Below, piece after piece: positions 35,531 through 46,992 of a stretch of 64,000 nucleotides of DNA (positions are counted from its first letter, which is position 1; every line of letters starts with the position of its first letter). Location: contig OY855916.1 in assembly GCA_963693305.1 (NCBI GenBank), positions 12,420,092 to 12,484,091 of the forward strand, given 5' to 3'. The notes under the pieces are model-generated. The model saw only the letters and a program-made list of their open reading frames with translations. It made no database searches and was not told the DNA's origin. Origin of the DNA: Meandrina meandrites (taxonomy: Eukaryota > Cnidaria > Anthozoa > Scleractinia > Meandrinidae). A program made the position numbers and the translations under genes.

Positions 35531-36538
35531 TGAGAAAAACTTAATAGTGGCAATATACAATGCGCAAAACTGTCAAAAGACTTCCGTTAAATCTGTGATA
35601 TTAAATTTGTGTGGTGTCAAATCGTCACACAACAACCAAAGGAGGATTAAAAGCGTCTATTAAACTAAAAGTTCTACCTTATTTACGCAAGAAACACAGT
35701 CTTTGCTTCAGGCAAACAACATCTCTGCTAAACACACTTTGAAGCTGTATGTAAGCTACATTGCACGACCAGACAACCCAAAAACATGCCTCGGCAATAT
35801 AAACGAGCAGAGCTAGACAAATCTTCTCTACAATAATATGGCAAGTTTATGAAGGTGTTTTAAGCTCCACAGGGTGTAAGCCTGACATGAAATCAAATAT
35901 CACCTCGGTAAATTTGCTATAGTTTACACAGTCAAGAGCTCTCTTCTACTCCTATAAGCCTCCTGATTTTAAAACGTATATCGCGTTTTAGAAATACACA
36001 GGGTATCAATCTAATTAAGATTGTATTCGTTAGAGCAAACATAGAAAAGGTTTTGAAATGTTTCACAATGGTACAAGTTGTGCGGCCTGTCAACCCTTGC
36101 TACTTACTACTGTGATGTTTTTCAGACAGAGCCCCGTTCTACCGTGAAACCACTGAGTTGCACATTAAATACTGAACTGTAAGAGTCAACTCCAAATAAC
36201 ACCAAAATTAAGCCTAACAATTCCTCAACATCCGGAGGAAATAATATGAAGAAATTATATTTTCGTAAAATGACTCTACATCACAAAACCTCAAAATTTC
36301 ATATATAAACCTTTTAGAAAACACAACACGTAGCTTGAAAAACAAACGGATCGAAACTACAGCAACCTGATTGGACTGGCAAGGACCAATTGGAACGCAC
36401 CACAACATTTCGATCCAACTAACGAGTACGGTTTCATATATAAACTGCAAACCAAATGCAAGCCGCAGAATGTGTAACATTCTCTCACATGTAGGAGCTC
36501 GAGTTGCACTAGCGACTCCGTACGAAAAACAAACTACC

Positions 36539-36584
36539 TGCAATTGATGCGATCCATTTGGAGGATCGAAACCATGGTCTTGCC
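36539..36584 (+). ncRNA. Decayed hammerhead, inverted satellite copy 4
   Basis: The core reads TTGATGC, as in inverted copy 2. These two units also share a CTCGAG insertion, so copies 2 and 4 form one subtype and 1 and 3 another. Confidence 0.75.
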
Positions 36585-37165
36585 TGAGAAAATCTTAATA
36601 GTGGCAATTTAGAACGCGCAAAACTGTCAAAAGACTTGCGTTAAATCTATGATATTCAATTTGTGTGGTGTCAAATCGTCACACAACAACCAAAGGAGGA
36701 TTAAAAGCGTCTATTAAACTAAAAGTTCTACCTGATTTACGCAAGAAACACAGTCTTTGCTTCAGGCAAACAACATCTCTGCTAAACACACATTGAAGCT
36801 ATATGTAAGCTACAATGCACGACCAGAGAACCCAAAAACATGCCTCAGCAATATAAACAAGCAGAGCTAGACAAATCTTCTCTACAATAATATGGCAAGT
36901 TTATGAAGGTGTTTTAAGCTCCACAGGGTTTAAGCCTAACATGAAATCAAATATCACCTCTGTAAATTTGCTATAGTTTACACAGTCAAGAGCTCTCTTC
37001 TACTCCTATAAGCCTCCTGATATTAAAACGTATATCGCGTTTTAGAAATACACAGGGTATCAATCTAATTAAGATTTTATTCGTTAGAGCAAACATAGAA
37101 AAGGTTTTGAAATGTTTCACAATGGTAGAAGTTGTGCGGCCTGTCAACCCTTGCTACTTACTACT

Positions 37166-39830
37166 TTGCTTGCAACCTTACATCACAAGAGATCAATACA
37201 AACAAAATGGAGGATCAGTACCATGACGAGCTCTCTCCAAGCATCCTTGGAACCAGTCTGCTGAATACCCCATACGACCAGCCTGACTGTTCAGAGAATT
37301 TACACAGCGACAACAAAGATGATCAGTTCGAAATCCCAAGCTACCAGCCTCCAAAAGAGGACGCCAAACCCAGTAGTGGGAACGAAAAGAAAACCAAACC
37401 AACAAAGAAACGGAAGTCCACCCAAGCACTACCTTCCACAGAAGCTAAAATAATGACGACAGAAATTTCCATCAGGAAATTAAATGAACATTTAGAGAAA
37501 AAGACTTGTCCAAAGACTTAGGATATTCTGCTAGGGCCAATATCCCGGCAGACGAAGACTTTAAGAAAGACATAAAGACAATCAGAGAGAAAGCGGAGCA
37601 AGGATTTATCCGCGCTCTAACAAGATTTCATTATCGCCGTCTTGAAAAACAGAAAATTAACCTTAACAAAGACAAAGCTAAGGCCCGCCGTTTAAGTGAA
37701 AACGGTTCAGAAACCGCACGAAACAAATCCAGAGCTACTCCGCCAACGGCGGACAACCGCAGTGAGAAACTAAAGAAGCTTGAGAGACTCCAAGCTCAAG
37801 TATATCAAATGATGTTAGAACTCAAAGAGAACGAAGACAATAAAGATTGTGAAAACTACTCACACATGTCTGGTAAATGTGTCAACACCACCAAGGGTGG
37901 GGAAAACCAAAATAAAGGGTTAAATAACTACACGAAAACCCAAAGAGACACGAAAAAGCGAAAAGAACGCAGAAACAAACCAAAAAACTTAGCCTCATAC
38001 CAAACAAATAAGGAGGAAAGATATATCAAAATCCTCTCAAACAAAAACCTCACTTGCAAACAAAAGTAATCTCCAGGGGATTAAAATTCATACCGGTGAA
38101 CAAACCAAACACAAACCGAATCCGGCGGCAATTACTGCAGGATTTCCAACATTTTGAAAGACAAATGCGTCTTAAATATATGTTTCACAAAAAACACAAA
38201 GAAGTTCACCCTTTCCATGTCAAATCTAACTGGAACCCACCAGTTCAAAAATCAGTTGCCCTGGAGAGCTTTTTAGAAGAAGTTAAAATGGATCTGGCTG
38301 AGATAAAAATAACTAAGCCTAAACAGAACTTGTCACGCAATGAACGAAAAGCATTAAATGAAATGAAACAAAACAAAGAAATAAATCTCAAGAAAGCGGA
38401 CAAGGGAAGCACCACTGTTGTCATGAATACAATAGACAAGATTCAAGAGGGTCAAATCCAAATCAACGATCAAAACAATTACAGACCTCTTGACAACCCC
38501 ATGGTTAAAGAGACACACAGCAAGGTGTCACGTTTAATTACAGACCTTTACCATGGTAATCACATTGATAACATGACAAAGAAATGGCTATCCCAAACAC
38601 CAAATCCACCAAGAATACCAGAATTCTATACTCTTACAAAAATTCACAAGCCAGTCATCACAGGAAGACCCATCATCTCCGGTTGCGATGGGCCCACAGA
38701 AAGAATATCATCTTTCGTTGATACACTGCTCCAACCTATATCGAAATCACAGGAGTCTTATCTCAAAGACACCACCAATTTCATTAATTTCATTGAGAGA
38801 ACCAGTGTAAATAAAGAAACATTTCTTGTTTCGATGGACGTAACGAGTCTGTATACAAATATACCACAGGAAGAGGGCATCAAAACAGTATGTGAAGCAT
38901 ACGACACCTTTCACAACAACAGCCCTCCAATACCTACACACTACCTCAGAGAAATGCTTAGTCTCATACTTAAAGAAAATTCCTTCCAATTTAACGGAAA
39001 GAACTATCTTCAAATTCACGGCACTGCGATGGGACCAAAACGGCTGTCGCCTTTTTCCAACATATTCATGGCAAACATTGAGACACAAACACTAAGCAAA
39101 ACTGTCAAAAAACCTACAGTTTGGAAACGTTACATTGACGATATATTTTCACTGTGGGACGCCAGCAAAACAGACATTGAAAGATTCATCGAACAAGCGA
39201 ATTCACACCATCCTACAATTAAATTCACAGCTGAAATCTCAAAAACGGAAACTATATTTCTGGATACAGTCATATACAAAGGCGAAAGATTCAGGGAACA
39301 ATCAATCCTTGACATAAAAACACATTTTAAGCCTACAGAAACCTTTCAATACACCCACTACACCTCTTGTCACCCGCCAAGTGTGAAAAAAGGATTCGTA
39401 AAGGGCGAAGCCCTTAGACTCCTAAGAACAAATTCTTCAGAAATCACTTTTGAAGAGAACATTCTAAATTTCAGAGCACACTTGGTCAGAAGGGGCTACC
39501 CACTAAATCTGATAGATAAACACCTATCAGAAGTACATTTCACAGAAAGGAAGTCAGTGCTTAAACAAAACAAAAAAAATACAAAAGATATTTTGCCTTT
39601 TGTCACACAATATGAACCAGCAGTGCCAAACATCAAACAAGTTCTAATGAAAAAATGGCACATGATAGAAGAACAACCACTACTCAAGGAAATCTTCAAA
39701 GATCCACCTATCATATCTTTTAAGAAAGGAAAATCTTTAAAGGATATGCTCGTTAGAGCAAAAATATGAAGCTTCTCAAATGTTTCACACCGGTAGAGAT
39801 TGTGCGGCCTGTCATGCCTTGCTACTTCCT
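37166..39830 (+). mobile_element. Penelope-like element copy 4, 5' end at the ribozyme cut site
   Basis: Starts TTGCTTGCAACC, the first base 3' of the hammerhead cut in copies 1-3, with no linker or ribozyme of its own. The preceding base is the end of a satellite tail. The 3' end is CTACTTCCT at 39830, after which non-repetitive DNA begins. Confidence 0.88.
37207..39769 (+). pseudogene. PLE reverse transcriptase ORF with frameshifts, copy 4
   Basis: The start matches copy 2 (MEDQYHDEL). A 1-base loss near 37518 (ACTTAGG for ACTTTAAG) and a short deletion near 38055 (ACTTGCAAAC) split it into three frames. A third pair of compensating indels (about 39032 and 39052) replaces TKTAVAFA by PKRLSPFS in the conserved HGTAMGT region. 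YIDD survives. It is not functional as a single protein. Confidence 0.88.
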
Positions 39831-40860
39831 CCTAGACAACTCTAATGTCTGTGATAAACATATGAACATCCATGTAGCCCAGCACATTTAAGTTTCTTGT
39901 CCTTGAAAATCAAAGACTACAGATCTCTGCTGTAATTAGCCACTGCAGTTACTCCAATGACGGGGATTGTGTCATACTGAACATTGATTTACAATTATCT
40001 CCAGTGCTATAATCAGTTCACTTTGTAAAAGCAGTCGATTTCTTTGTAAAAGAATGGATCACCTCGGCCTCGGCACAGTGGACGTTTTCCTTTGTATGTT
40101 TATAGGAACTGGAAATGCAGAACTTTGAAGAACTACCGAAGAATGGATTTGATCAGCCAGAAGACTACAAAGGAATTTTAGTTTAGAATTGTTGTCAAAC
40201 CTTTATGACAATAAAGCAAGTATTCTTTGAGTCTCTTAAGCAGCTAGTCAGTACTCAATCAGAACAAACAAGGCAAGGCAACTCACATTGAGTTCCAATT
40301 AGGTAGCCATATTGGAAAAGTAGTGGCTGGAAAACCTGGGAAATCCTTTGGTTAGCCATCATTCATCTGAACCAGGCAAATTATATGGTCTCACAAGATT
40401 TTATGCAAGAAATAATTGCAAGAGGGTGCACAAGCCAAAATTGAAATTGGCAAAGAAGGTCAGAGACTATCTTTTCGGAAAGCAGACCCTGATAAACTTT
40501 GTAAAGATGGAAAGATCATTCCTATGTAATTGCAAGCTCGAGTATCTACCTATAAATATATTGCAAGTCTGTATATGTATATTTGCATACGCAAGTCTGT
40601 TTTCATTCTATCAAAGATGTTAATTATTTGGAGCGGAGTCTTTTAGAGGGGGTAACATCACAATTTTTTTTCTATTTAGCTAAGTTCCAATCTCCTAGGC
40701 ATTTTTCGGTATTGATAGCCTATCGCTCTTTTAATTCTATACTGTAAATATCATGGGTGGATGTTTTTTTGTTGCTTCTTCTTAGTTATCCCCATTTTAA
40801 ATTTCCCAGTTCTGTGTTTTTCGTGGGTATGGGCAAAATAGACACTGCTTAATTGTAATC
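39831..40860. other. Unassigned AT-rich DNA
   Basis: First non-satellite sequence after the PLE locus. No convincing coding frame, repeat or RNA gene seen. Confidence 0.5.
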
Positions 40861-40875
40861 TATTCAAGTACTTTA

Positions 40876-41114
40876 AATTTGGTTTCGCTCTTTGTAACAA
40901 GAGGAACCTCTCTGGGCATTGACATCACTGTAAAGCAAATTGGATGTGGAGTAAGTGTAAAGGAGTCAGTCCTCCAAAAAGCCACAATACACAGCATGCT
41001 ACAGCACCCTAACATTGTCACTTTCTTTGGTATTTCTACCAAAAAGAAGGAGATCCTCATCATTAGGAAACCAGGAAAACAACTAGCGAAAAGCTTGTTG
41101 ACTCTGGCCAAGTA
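40876..41114 (+). pseudogene. Protein-kinase-like fragment
   Basis: A short frame reads DITVKQIGCGVSVKE... then HSMLQHPNIVTFFGIST, resembling kinase subdomains II-V (the VAVK lysine and the HPNIV segment before the hinge). The glycine loop and catalytic loop are not seen nearby. GTAAGAG at 41112 could be a splice donor, so it is either one exon or a decayed fragment. Kinase family not assignable. Confidence 0.35.
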
Positions 41115-41987
41115 AGAGATATTGGCTTAAAAAAGGCATATTTGAAGTCAGCTATGCATTAAAGCAGAAGCCATTTTTTGATTGATTAATTTTTCTATTA
41201 CACAATGACTGTTTAATTTTGCTTATTGGTTTTGTGAAATTGTTTTTAAGCAGTTAACTTCATTCCGATTTAGAAAGTCTTTGCTTCATTTAAGACCACT
41301 CGTTTCATCAAGCGCAGCAATAAATTATTTGAGCTACAAATAGTCATTTGATGTAGTTGTCATATACGCCATTTTTTGCAAAAATCTTTCTTTCCCTAAC
41401 TAGCTAGCCCAATAGCTAGCTAGCCAAACCACCCGTTGTTTGTGTGTGACACGCCTGGGTGTGCTTGTTTTTCAAGGAGCCAAAAATGTCTGCAAAGGGT
41501 TATAGCTTTCACCATATTGGATTTTATTCTCAAAGCGGTCAAATTTGAGTCAATTTTGCAGAGACCAGGCATGAGCTATGCAAACTTAGCAGCCATTTCA
41601 ATAAATTTCAATGTGTTGGCTTTCTGTCAATATAAGAAGACTAGGTTTGCTAGTAAAATTGAAAAACAAAAAGTAGGTATGTTAGGTGGTGATAATGCAC
41701 AGCAAGTTGTTGGTGGTGAGTGTTTCAGGTCACGCCAGGCTGGCACTGGCATGAAATCGACACACTCGTTTGCCCGAAGTAATAACTTGATTCAGCGACT
41801 TTTTGCAAAAAAGTTGTTCGCTTGCTCAATATGGCAGAACTCCTTGTAAAACTTCATGATACTGTTCCTTCTTACATCACAAATGCACTCAACAAGAATT
41901 TAACATCAAACATTGGAAGTGAAGTGCTAGAGGGCCGTCATTAGCAGGAAGCTAAATGTTCCCCGTCACATCAACACACTTCAACTG

Positions 41988-42356
41988 TCATTGTCTATGT
42001 TTCTGAGCAGATCTGCAAACAGCCTTATAGAGGCTTGAGGAACAGTGAACACATTTGGCTTGGTTTTCACTAGTTTGAAAACCACAATAACAAAACCCAG
42101 GGAGGTGAGCTTCTTTTGGTATGTACTTGTCCTTGCACTTGGCATACTGAAAGTGGAATGGGTCAGTTTTTCTAAGCCAAATAGAGCCAATGTACTCATG
42201 GCGCATGACTAACCTCCAGTGAGTTGTGATTGTAGCATGCTGTGTAAATGATGACAAGGTTACATTTTTGGCCTTGCGGCCCTGCATTGTGTTAATGCCT
42301 ACCCCAAATTTAAATTTTCTAAATAATGCTTTATTGTGGTATGGAGTTGCATATCC
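41988..42356 (-). CDS. Fragment of an unidentified CxC/CxxC protein
   Basis: An open stretch on the minus strand bounded upstream by TAG at 42357. It has protein-like composition: ATPYHNKALFRK, then NTMQGRKAKNV, RHEYIGSIWLRK, FCYCGF and KCVHCSSSLYK near the C-terminus, so C-x-C and C-x2-C pairs that could bind zinc. The start is uncertain (ATG at 42287, or a splice acceptor near 42357). Similar motif strings seem familiar from uncharacterised cnidarian proteins, but I cannot name a family. Confidence 0.35.
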   Translation of the reverse strand, partial: GYATPYHNKALFRKFKFGVGINTMQGRKAKNVTLSSFTQHATITTHWRLVMRHEYIGSIWLRKTDPFHFQYAKCKDKYIPKEAHLPGFCYCGFQTSENQAKCVHCSSSLYKAVCRSAQKHRQ

Positions 42357-42500
42357 CTAGGTCCAGACTGATTTCAGCAGCAGAAGCAAGTGTTAAAAAA
42401 TAATTGGCAGTGAACCTCCATTTTTGGGCACATGCCAGCATGGGCCAGCCATGCACTGCAATCATTTTATTTGAAGTTGTTTTGGAGTGTAATGAACTGA

Positions 42501-42700
42501 NNNNNNNNNNNNNNNNNNNNNNNNNNNNNNNNNNNNNNNNNNNNNNNNNNNNNNNNNNNNNNNNNNNNNNNNNNNNNNNNNNNNNNNNNNNNNNNNNNNN
42601 NNNNNNNNNNNNNNNNNNNNNNNNNNNNNNNNNNNNNNNNNNNNNNNNNNNNNNNNNNNNNNNNNNNNNNNNNNNNNNNNNNNNNNNNNNNNNNNNNNNN
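42501..42700. other. Assembly gap (200 N)
   Basis: Exactly 200 undefined bases, probably a conventional gap length and not a measured size. Confidence 0.99.
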
Positions 42701-42956
42701 CATACGAAAATACAAACCTGCCCTCAACTCCCGAGAAGAATGCAGCGAATTCGCGGACCTTTTATTCTAATGATATTTTAATACATCTAGAGACTCTTCG
42801 TACTTTGACACTCGCTTATTAGATCATAGCATTCATTTTTATTCATATTTGTATCTTTGTTATTATTTAGCTCATGCATTTACTCCCACATTCTCTCGCT
42901 TTTCACACGTTTTTACTTTGCATCTATATGTAAGCCTCATGCGGAATATTTTTCTT

Positions 42957-42993
42957 ATCCATGATGATGCCGTGGATCGGCGAAAGCTTGGAT
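42957..42993 (+). ncRNA. Hammerhead-like motif
   Basis: ATCC, then ATGATGA, then stem II GCCG/CGGC around TGGAT, GAAA, GCTT, and GGAT closing stem I with ATCC. It fits the type I layout with a loop-less stem III, except that the first core base is A in place of C. It lies just before an (ATT)n tract, so it may be the end of an unrecognised retroelement. Confidence 0.4.
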
Positions 42994-43046
42994 TTTAAAG
43001 GACTTTTGATACCATTTTACAGTAGTGTAAGGCCTCAGTTGAACTT

Positions 43047-43178
<132 letters not shown>

Positions 43179-43196
43179 CATATTATTGCACCCGCA

Positions 43197-43222
43197 GGGT
43201 TTTGGCCCAGAGGCCAAAACCC
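43197..43222. repeat. Perfect palindrome
   Basis: GGGTTTTGGCC and its inverse flank a CAGA loop. Probably the end or core of a small inverted-repeat element. Confidence 0.7.
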
Positions 43223-44770
43223 GAGGAGTCATCATTGTAGTCCGCGCGTATATACAATATATATATATAGTATACCAGACAAAATCTCGATTTGACCAAA
43301 TTGGGCGCGCAAATAGTATCGGGAGTTGTGCAGAATGCCCGCAAGTGGGTATCAGGAGGTGTGATGAAATTCCCTGTACGGTGATTGGTAAATGATGACG
43401 CAAGATAAACGATGATTGGGTGATGATGACAAACCAAAGAGTGAGCACGTGCACAAATGACAACAAGTCATTAAACGACGCTTGCAAACGTTAATTGCAG
43501 TTGGGTTGCTGCAGTTTCCTTCGAGCTTTACTGATTTCACAAGGTCTAGAAGCCGAAACTCACGCAATTGATAGATCAAAAACAAGAATAGTACGTCTTG
43601 GTCTAGAAATTTCTCGTTAGTGTGTTGCGAGCGGCTCTCGTTCGCTCGCAGGATTGACAAACTCAATCCGACACACAGGCTTCCCAAGCTCAAAAGTCGT
43701 CTTTTTGATGTGTTTTTGAGAGCCCTTCAAACGCAAGCATTGAAACTCGCAGAGTTTTCAGAAAGGTTTCAGTTGAGACATACAAGTATAACTAGCCAGC
43801 TGTTGATCCAGTGCTTTCGGCCTTTAGCTGGAACATCATACTGATTAAATAAAAAAAAAACTCAAGCGGTAGAAATAAATTAAGATTAAAGACTCGATCA
43901 GTCTTCAGGCATTTAAGTAAAATTTGACTTGAGACTTGTCAAGAAGGAAAGAGAATTCGAAAGAGTTCTTGAGATAATCAAAATCACGGCATTGACAGAG
44001 GTGAGAAATCTTTCGGCATCCGTTTCGAGCTCAGCTGTCAAGTTGGTCATTGTTTGAGCTCCCAGCCCTAATATATTGAAACAAACAAAAAAAAAACTGG
44101 AAACAGCTTGTCTCAACTGACCTCAATTGGTATAGTAGTTTTAAAAACGTTTGGCCATTACCAAAGTTTATTTTCGCCGAGATCACTCTTTACAGCAAAA
44201 AAAGTAAAATGATCTCAGGAAGTTGGGGACGCGTTCGTGTAATTAAATTTACGTGATTATTAATCCTTCAGAATTTTTGCATCATTTGGCTTTGTTTTAC
44301 TTATCTACTGGGCTTCAACAGTTCAGAATGAATGTTTGTTTTAAATGGCACGTCCTCGTCCCATGATCTTGAAAAACAGAAGGCCAGAAACAAGTGATAC
44401 TTCGTGGGCAAAACACGAGAAAAATTAGTGTTTTCTTCTGATTTATCGCAAGACTGTTTCAAACAGAAAACTGATTTTTTTAAAATCAATTAAGAAAATA
44501 GAATAGCCAAAATATCAAGCGAAATAATTGACTGCAGTAACGGATGTGCTGAGAAAAAAGAGGATAACAGCGGGGGCAGATGTAGTGTTAACTATCCCTA
44601 GTTATTATAAATTAAACTGTACTGCAACAACTGCACAAAAGCCTTGGAAACAATATATCTTTGTGTTGTTTATCCCAATCCATCAGCGCGGATGAACATT
44701 ATTACTCCACGTGATCAATTTCAACCAATCGCTATAGTACTGGCCCAGGTTGTTCATAGGGCGGACAACG
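43223..44770. other. Unassigned AT-rich DNA
   Basis: No supported gene; short frames only. Confidence 0.5.
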
Positions 44771-44859
44771 CTATCCACCGAATAAATCGCTATCCAGCGG
44801 ATAGCGTAGTTTGTTTTGTCAACACTTATCCACTGAATAGCGATTTATCCGGTGGATAG
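44771..44859. mobile_element. Palindromic MITE-like element
   Basis: Arms of about 33 bp beginning CTATCCACCG and ending CGGTGGATAG, about 90% complementary around a short centre. Looks like a foldback or MITE copy. Confidence 0.6.
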
Positions 44860-44879
44860 TTTTATAAACCCTTTGGACT

Positions 44880-45728
44880 TACGACTATTGTCCTTATTCG
44901 CAACTATTCGCGACTATTCAACAACTATTCGAACCTATTCAACAACTATTTGGGACTATTCAACAACTATTCGCGACTATTCGCAACTATTTGCGACTAT
45001 TCAACAACTATTCGAACCTATTCAACAACTATTTGCGACTATTCAACAACTATTCGCAACTATTCAACAACTATTCGAACCTATTCAACAACTATTTGGG
45101 ACTATTCAACAACTATTCGCGACTATTCGCAACTATTTGCGACTATTCAACAACTATTCGAACCTATTCAACAACTATTTGCGACTATTCAACAACTATT
45201 CGCAACTATTCAACAACTATTCGAACCTATTCAACAACTATTCGCGACTATTCAACAACTATTCGCGACTATTCGCAACTATTTGCGACTATTCAACAAC
45301 TATTCGAACCTATTCAACAACTATTTGCGACTATTCAACAACTATTCGCAACTATTCAACAACTATTCGAACCTATTCAACAACTATTCGCGACTATTCA
45401 ACAACTATTCGCGACTATTCGCAACTATTTGCGACTATTCAACAACTATTCGCAACTATTCAACAACTATTTGCGACTATTCAACAACTATTCGAACCTA
45501 TTCAACAACTATTTGCGACTATTCAACAACTATTCGCAACTATTCAACAACTATTCGAACCTATTCAACAACTATTTGGGACTATTCAACAACTATTCGA
45601 ACCTATTCAACAACTATTCGCGACTATTCAACAACTATTTGTGACTATTCAACAACTATTCACGACTATTCAACAACTATTCGCAACTATTCGTCACTAT
45701 TCGCAACTATTCAACAACTATTTGCGAT
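44880..45728 (+). repeat. Minisatellite built on ACTATTCAACA/ACTATTCGCA units
   Basis: Alternating 10- and 11-bp modules (CAACAACTATT, CGCAACTATT, CGAACCTATT) give a 21-bp basic period. Because 21 is a multiple of three and stops are absent, all three forward frames are open for 200-300 codons; these are not genes. Remnants resume at 46023-46070 and 46837-46856, so the small elements between were probably inserted into a longer array. Confidence 0.9.
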
Positions 45729-45742
45729 TAGTATCACCCAAC

Positions 45743-45780
<38 letters not shown>

Positions 45781-45923
45781 GCTACTAGAGGACTATTAGT
45801 AATAGTCATCGAGTAGCGAAATTCGCGACGCTTTCTTTCGTTTTATTCCCAAATAAATCTTTCTTCAACTTTCATTTGCTAACTTTATAATTGCTTTTTC
45901 TGTCCGACTAGTTGGGTGATACT
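45729..45923. mobile_element. MITE with GTATCACCCAACTAGT ends
   Basis: Terminal inverted repeats of about 20 bp, GTATCACCCAACTAGT at the left and the inverse at the right, flanked by TA on both sides. About 190 bp, no coding capacity. TA duplication suggests a Tc1/mariner-type mobiliser. Confidence 0.65.
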
Positions 45924-45924
45924 A

Positions 45925-45926
<2 letters not shown>

Positions 45927-45958
<32 letters not shown>

Positions 45959-46022
45959 GTCAATAGCTCATTCGGCTTCGCCTCATGGGCTATTGACCCT
46001 TGCGGGCTACGGGTCTAATTGT
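45927..46022. repeat. Nested palindrome (hairpin)
   Basis: Outer arms ACAATTAGACCC / GGGTCTAATTGT and inner arms GGGTCAATAGC / GCTATTGACCC, 96 bp in all. Likely another foldback element beside the MITE. Confidence 0.65.
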
Positions 46023-46076
46023 AAATTATTCGTCACTATTCGCATCTGTTCAACAACTATTCGTCACTACTTAAAC

Positions 46077-46503
46077 AATAGAGTGTTTCTGTCGAGAAAC
46101 TATCGGCTGATAGTTGCCCCATGGAAATTTGATGTTCACAAAACAAACAGTAGCCCGAGAGGTGGAGCTTCGAGGGCTAATGCCGTAAAGTTCCGGTTAT
46201 AGCCCTGGGCTTATACAACTTCGTAGGGGTTTTCGGGTGGGCTTATAAGCGGAGGGGCTTATATCCTGGGGGGGGGGGGGGGGGGGGGCTTTTAAGCCCC
46301 GTTCAGTACTGTCATCCAGCAGAGGGGGGCTTATAACCGGATGTATTTAACAGCGGCAACCATCCATTAATATAGGCCTATATCGGTGGGGGCTTATAAG
46401 CAGAGGGGGGGGGGGGGGGGGGTATAACCGGAATTTTACGGTATGCTAGTTCTAAGAACATCACATTTCCAAGAGATGACTTTCGAGACAGAAACACCCT
46501 ATC
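46077..46503. mobile_element. Outer inverted-repeat element, interrupted
   Basis: Left arm from ATAGAGTGTTTCTGTC and right arm ending GACAGAAACACCCTAT. Similarity continues inward (GGAAATTTGATGTTC against GGAAATGTGATGTTC). A second element is nested in its middle. Confidence 0.55.
46181..46443. mobile_element. Nested MITE with CCGTAAAATTCCGGTTATA ends and poly-G tracts
   Basis: Inverted termini of about 20 bp (46181-46201 and 46423-46443). The interior repeats GGGCTTATA motifs and holds two long G runs (46268-46288, 46405-46422). A related left end appears near 60257. Confidence 0.6.
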
Positions 46504-46685
46504 GCCTTAATTGATCACCACTAAATTTTCTTTCGCACGCCCATTCAAAAACGAACATCTTGAATTATTTTTAACTTTTAGTAAGAAAGAATTGAAAGCC
46601 GAAATGTAACAAGAGCAAAAAAAGGGGACAAGAAACCCACTAAATGCAGATCAATCTATTCGCTATTCGGGTTTTCCAGACACTC

Positions 46686-46715
46686 CTGATGAAGGGACAG
46701 TAGTCCCCAAACGTC
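46686..46715 (+). ncRNA. Degenerate hammerhead-like motif
   Basis: CTGATGA, stem II GGGAC/GTCCC with AGTA loop, then CAAACGTC where GAAACGTC would be expected. Stem I does not pair well. At best a relic. Confidence 0.25.
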
Positions 46716-46992
46716 TGGACATTGTTTCAACATTTTAGCACCAGTTTACGAAAAAAATTTACACAGAATCTACATAAAGGCGTTACACAGTTTTCAACCA
46801 TATTGTGGCCCCAGGAAAGACATTATTTTCAAATAACAACTATTTGCGACTATTTTTGATAAAAATGTTTGCTAGGGTTACCCTACCTCCTTGTTACCTC
46901 CAGGTAACCTCCTTGTGAACAGGGCGTAATGAAAGAATAAAATAATAATTCAAAAATCAGGGTCTCATTTTTCTGTCTGACCATAGGTGCAG

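Larger units (their letters stand above)
32750..37165 (+). repeat. Hammerhead satellite block E (opposite orientation, diverged)
   Basis: The satellite is inverted relative to 1-25462. Cleavage-equivalent sites at 33422, 34477, 35525 and 36579 give units of 1,055, 1,048 and 1,054 bp plus partial ends. Units differ from each other more than in blocks A-C (a CTCGAG insertion in two, scattered substitutions), so this block is older or less homogenised. It ends at CTTACTACT, the satellite's own 3' tail position, directly joined to PLE copy 4. Confidence 0.88.

Noticed and set aside
44852..45753. Three overlapping forward frames of 217-297 codons
   Set aside because: All three frames are open because the 21-bp unit lacks stops; low-complexity translation.
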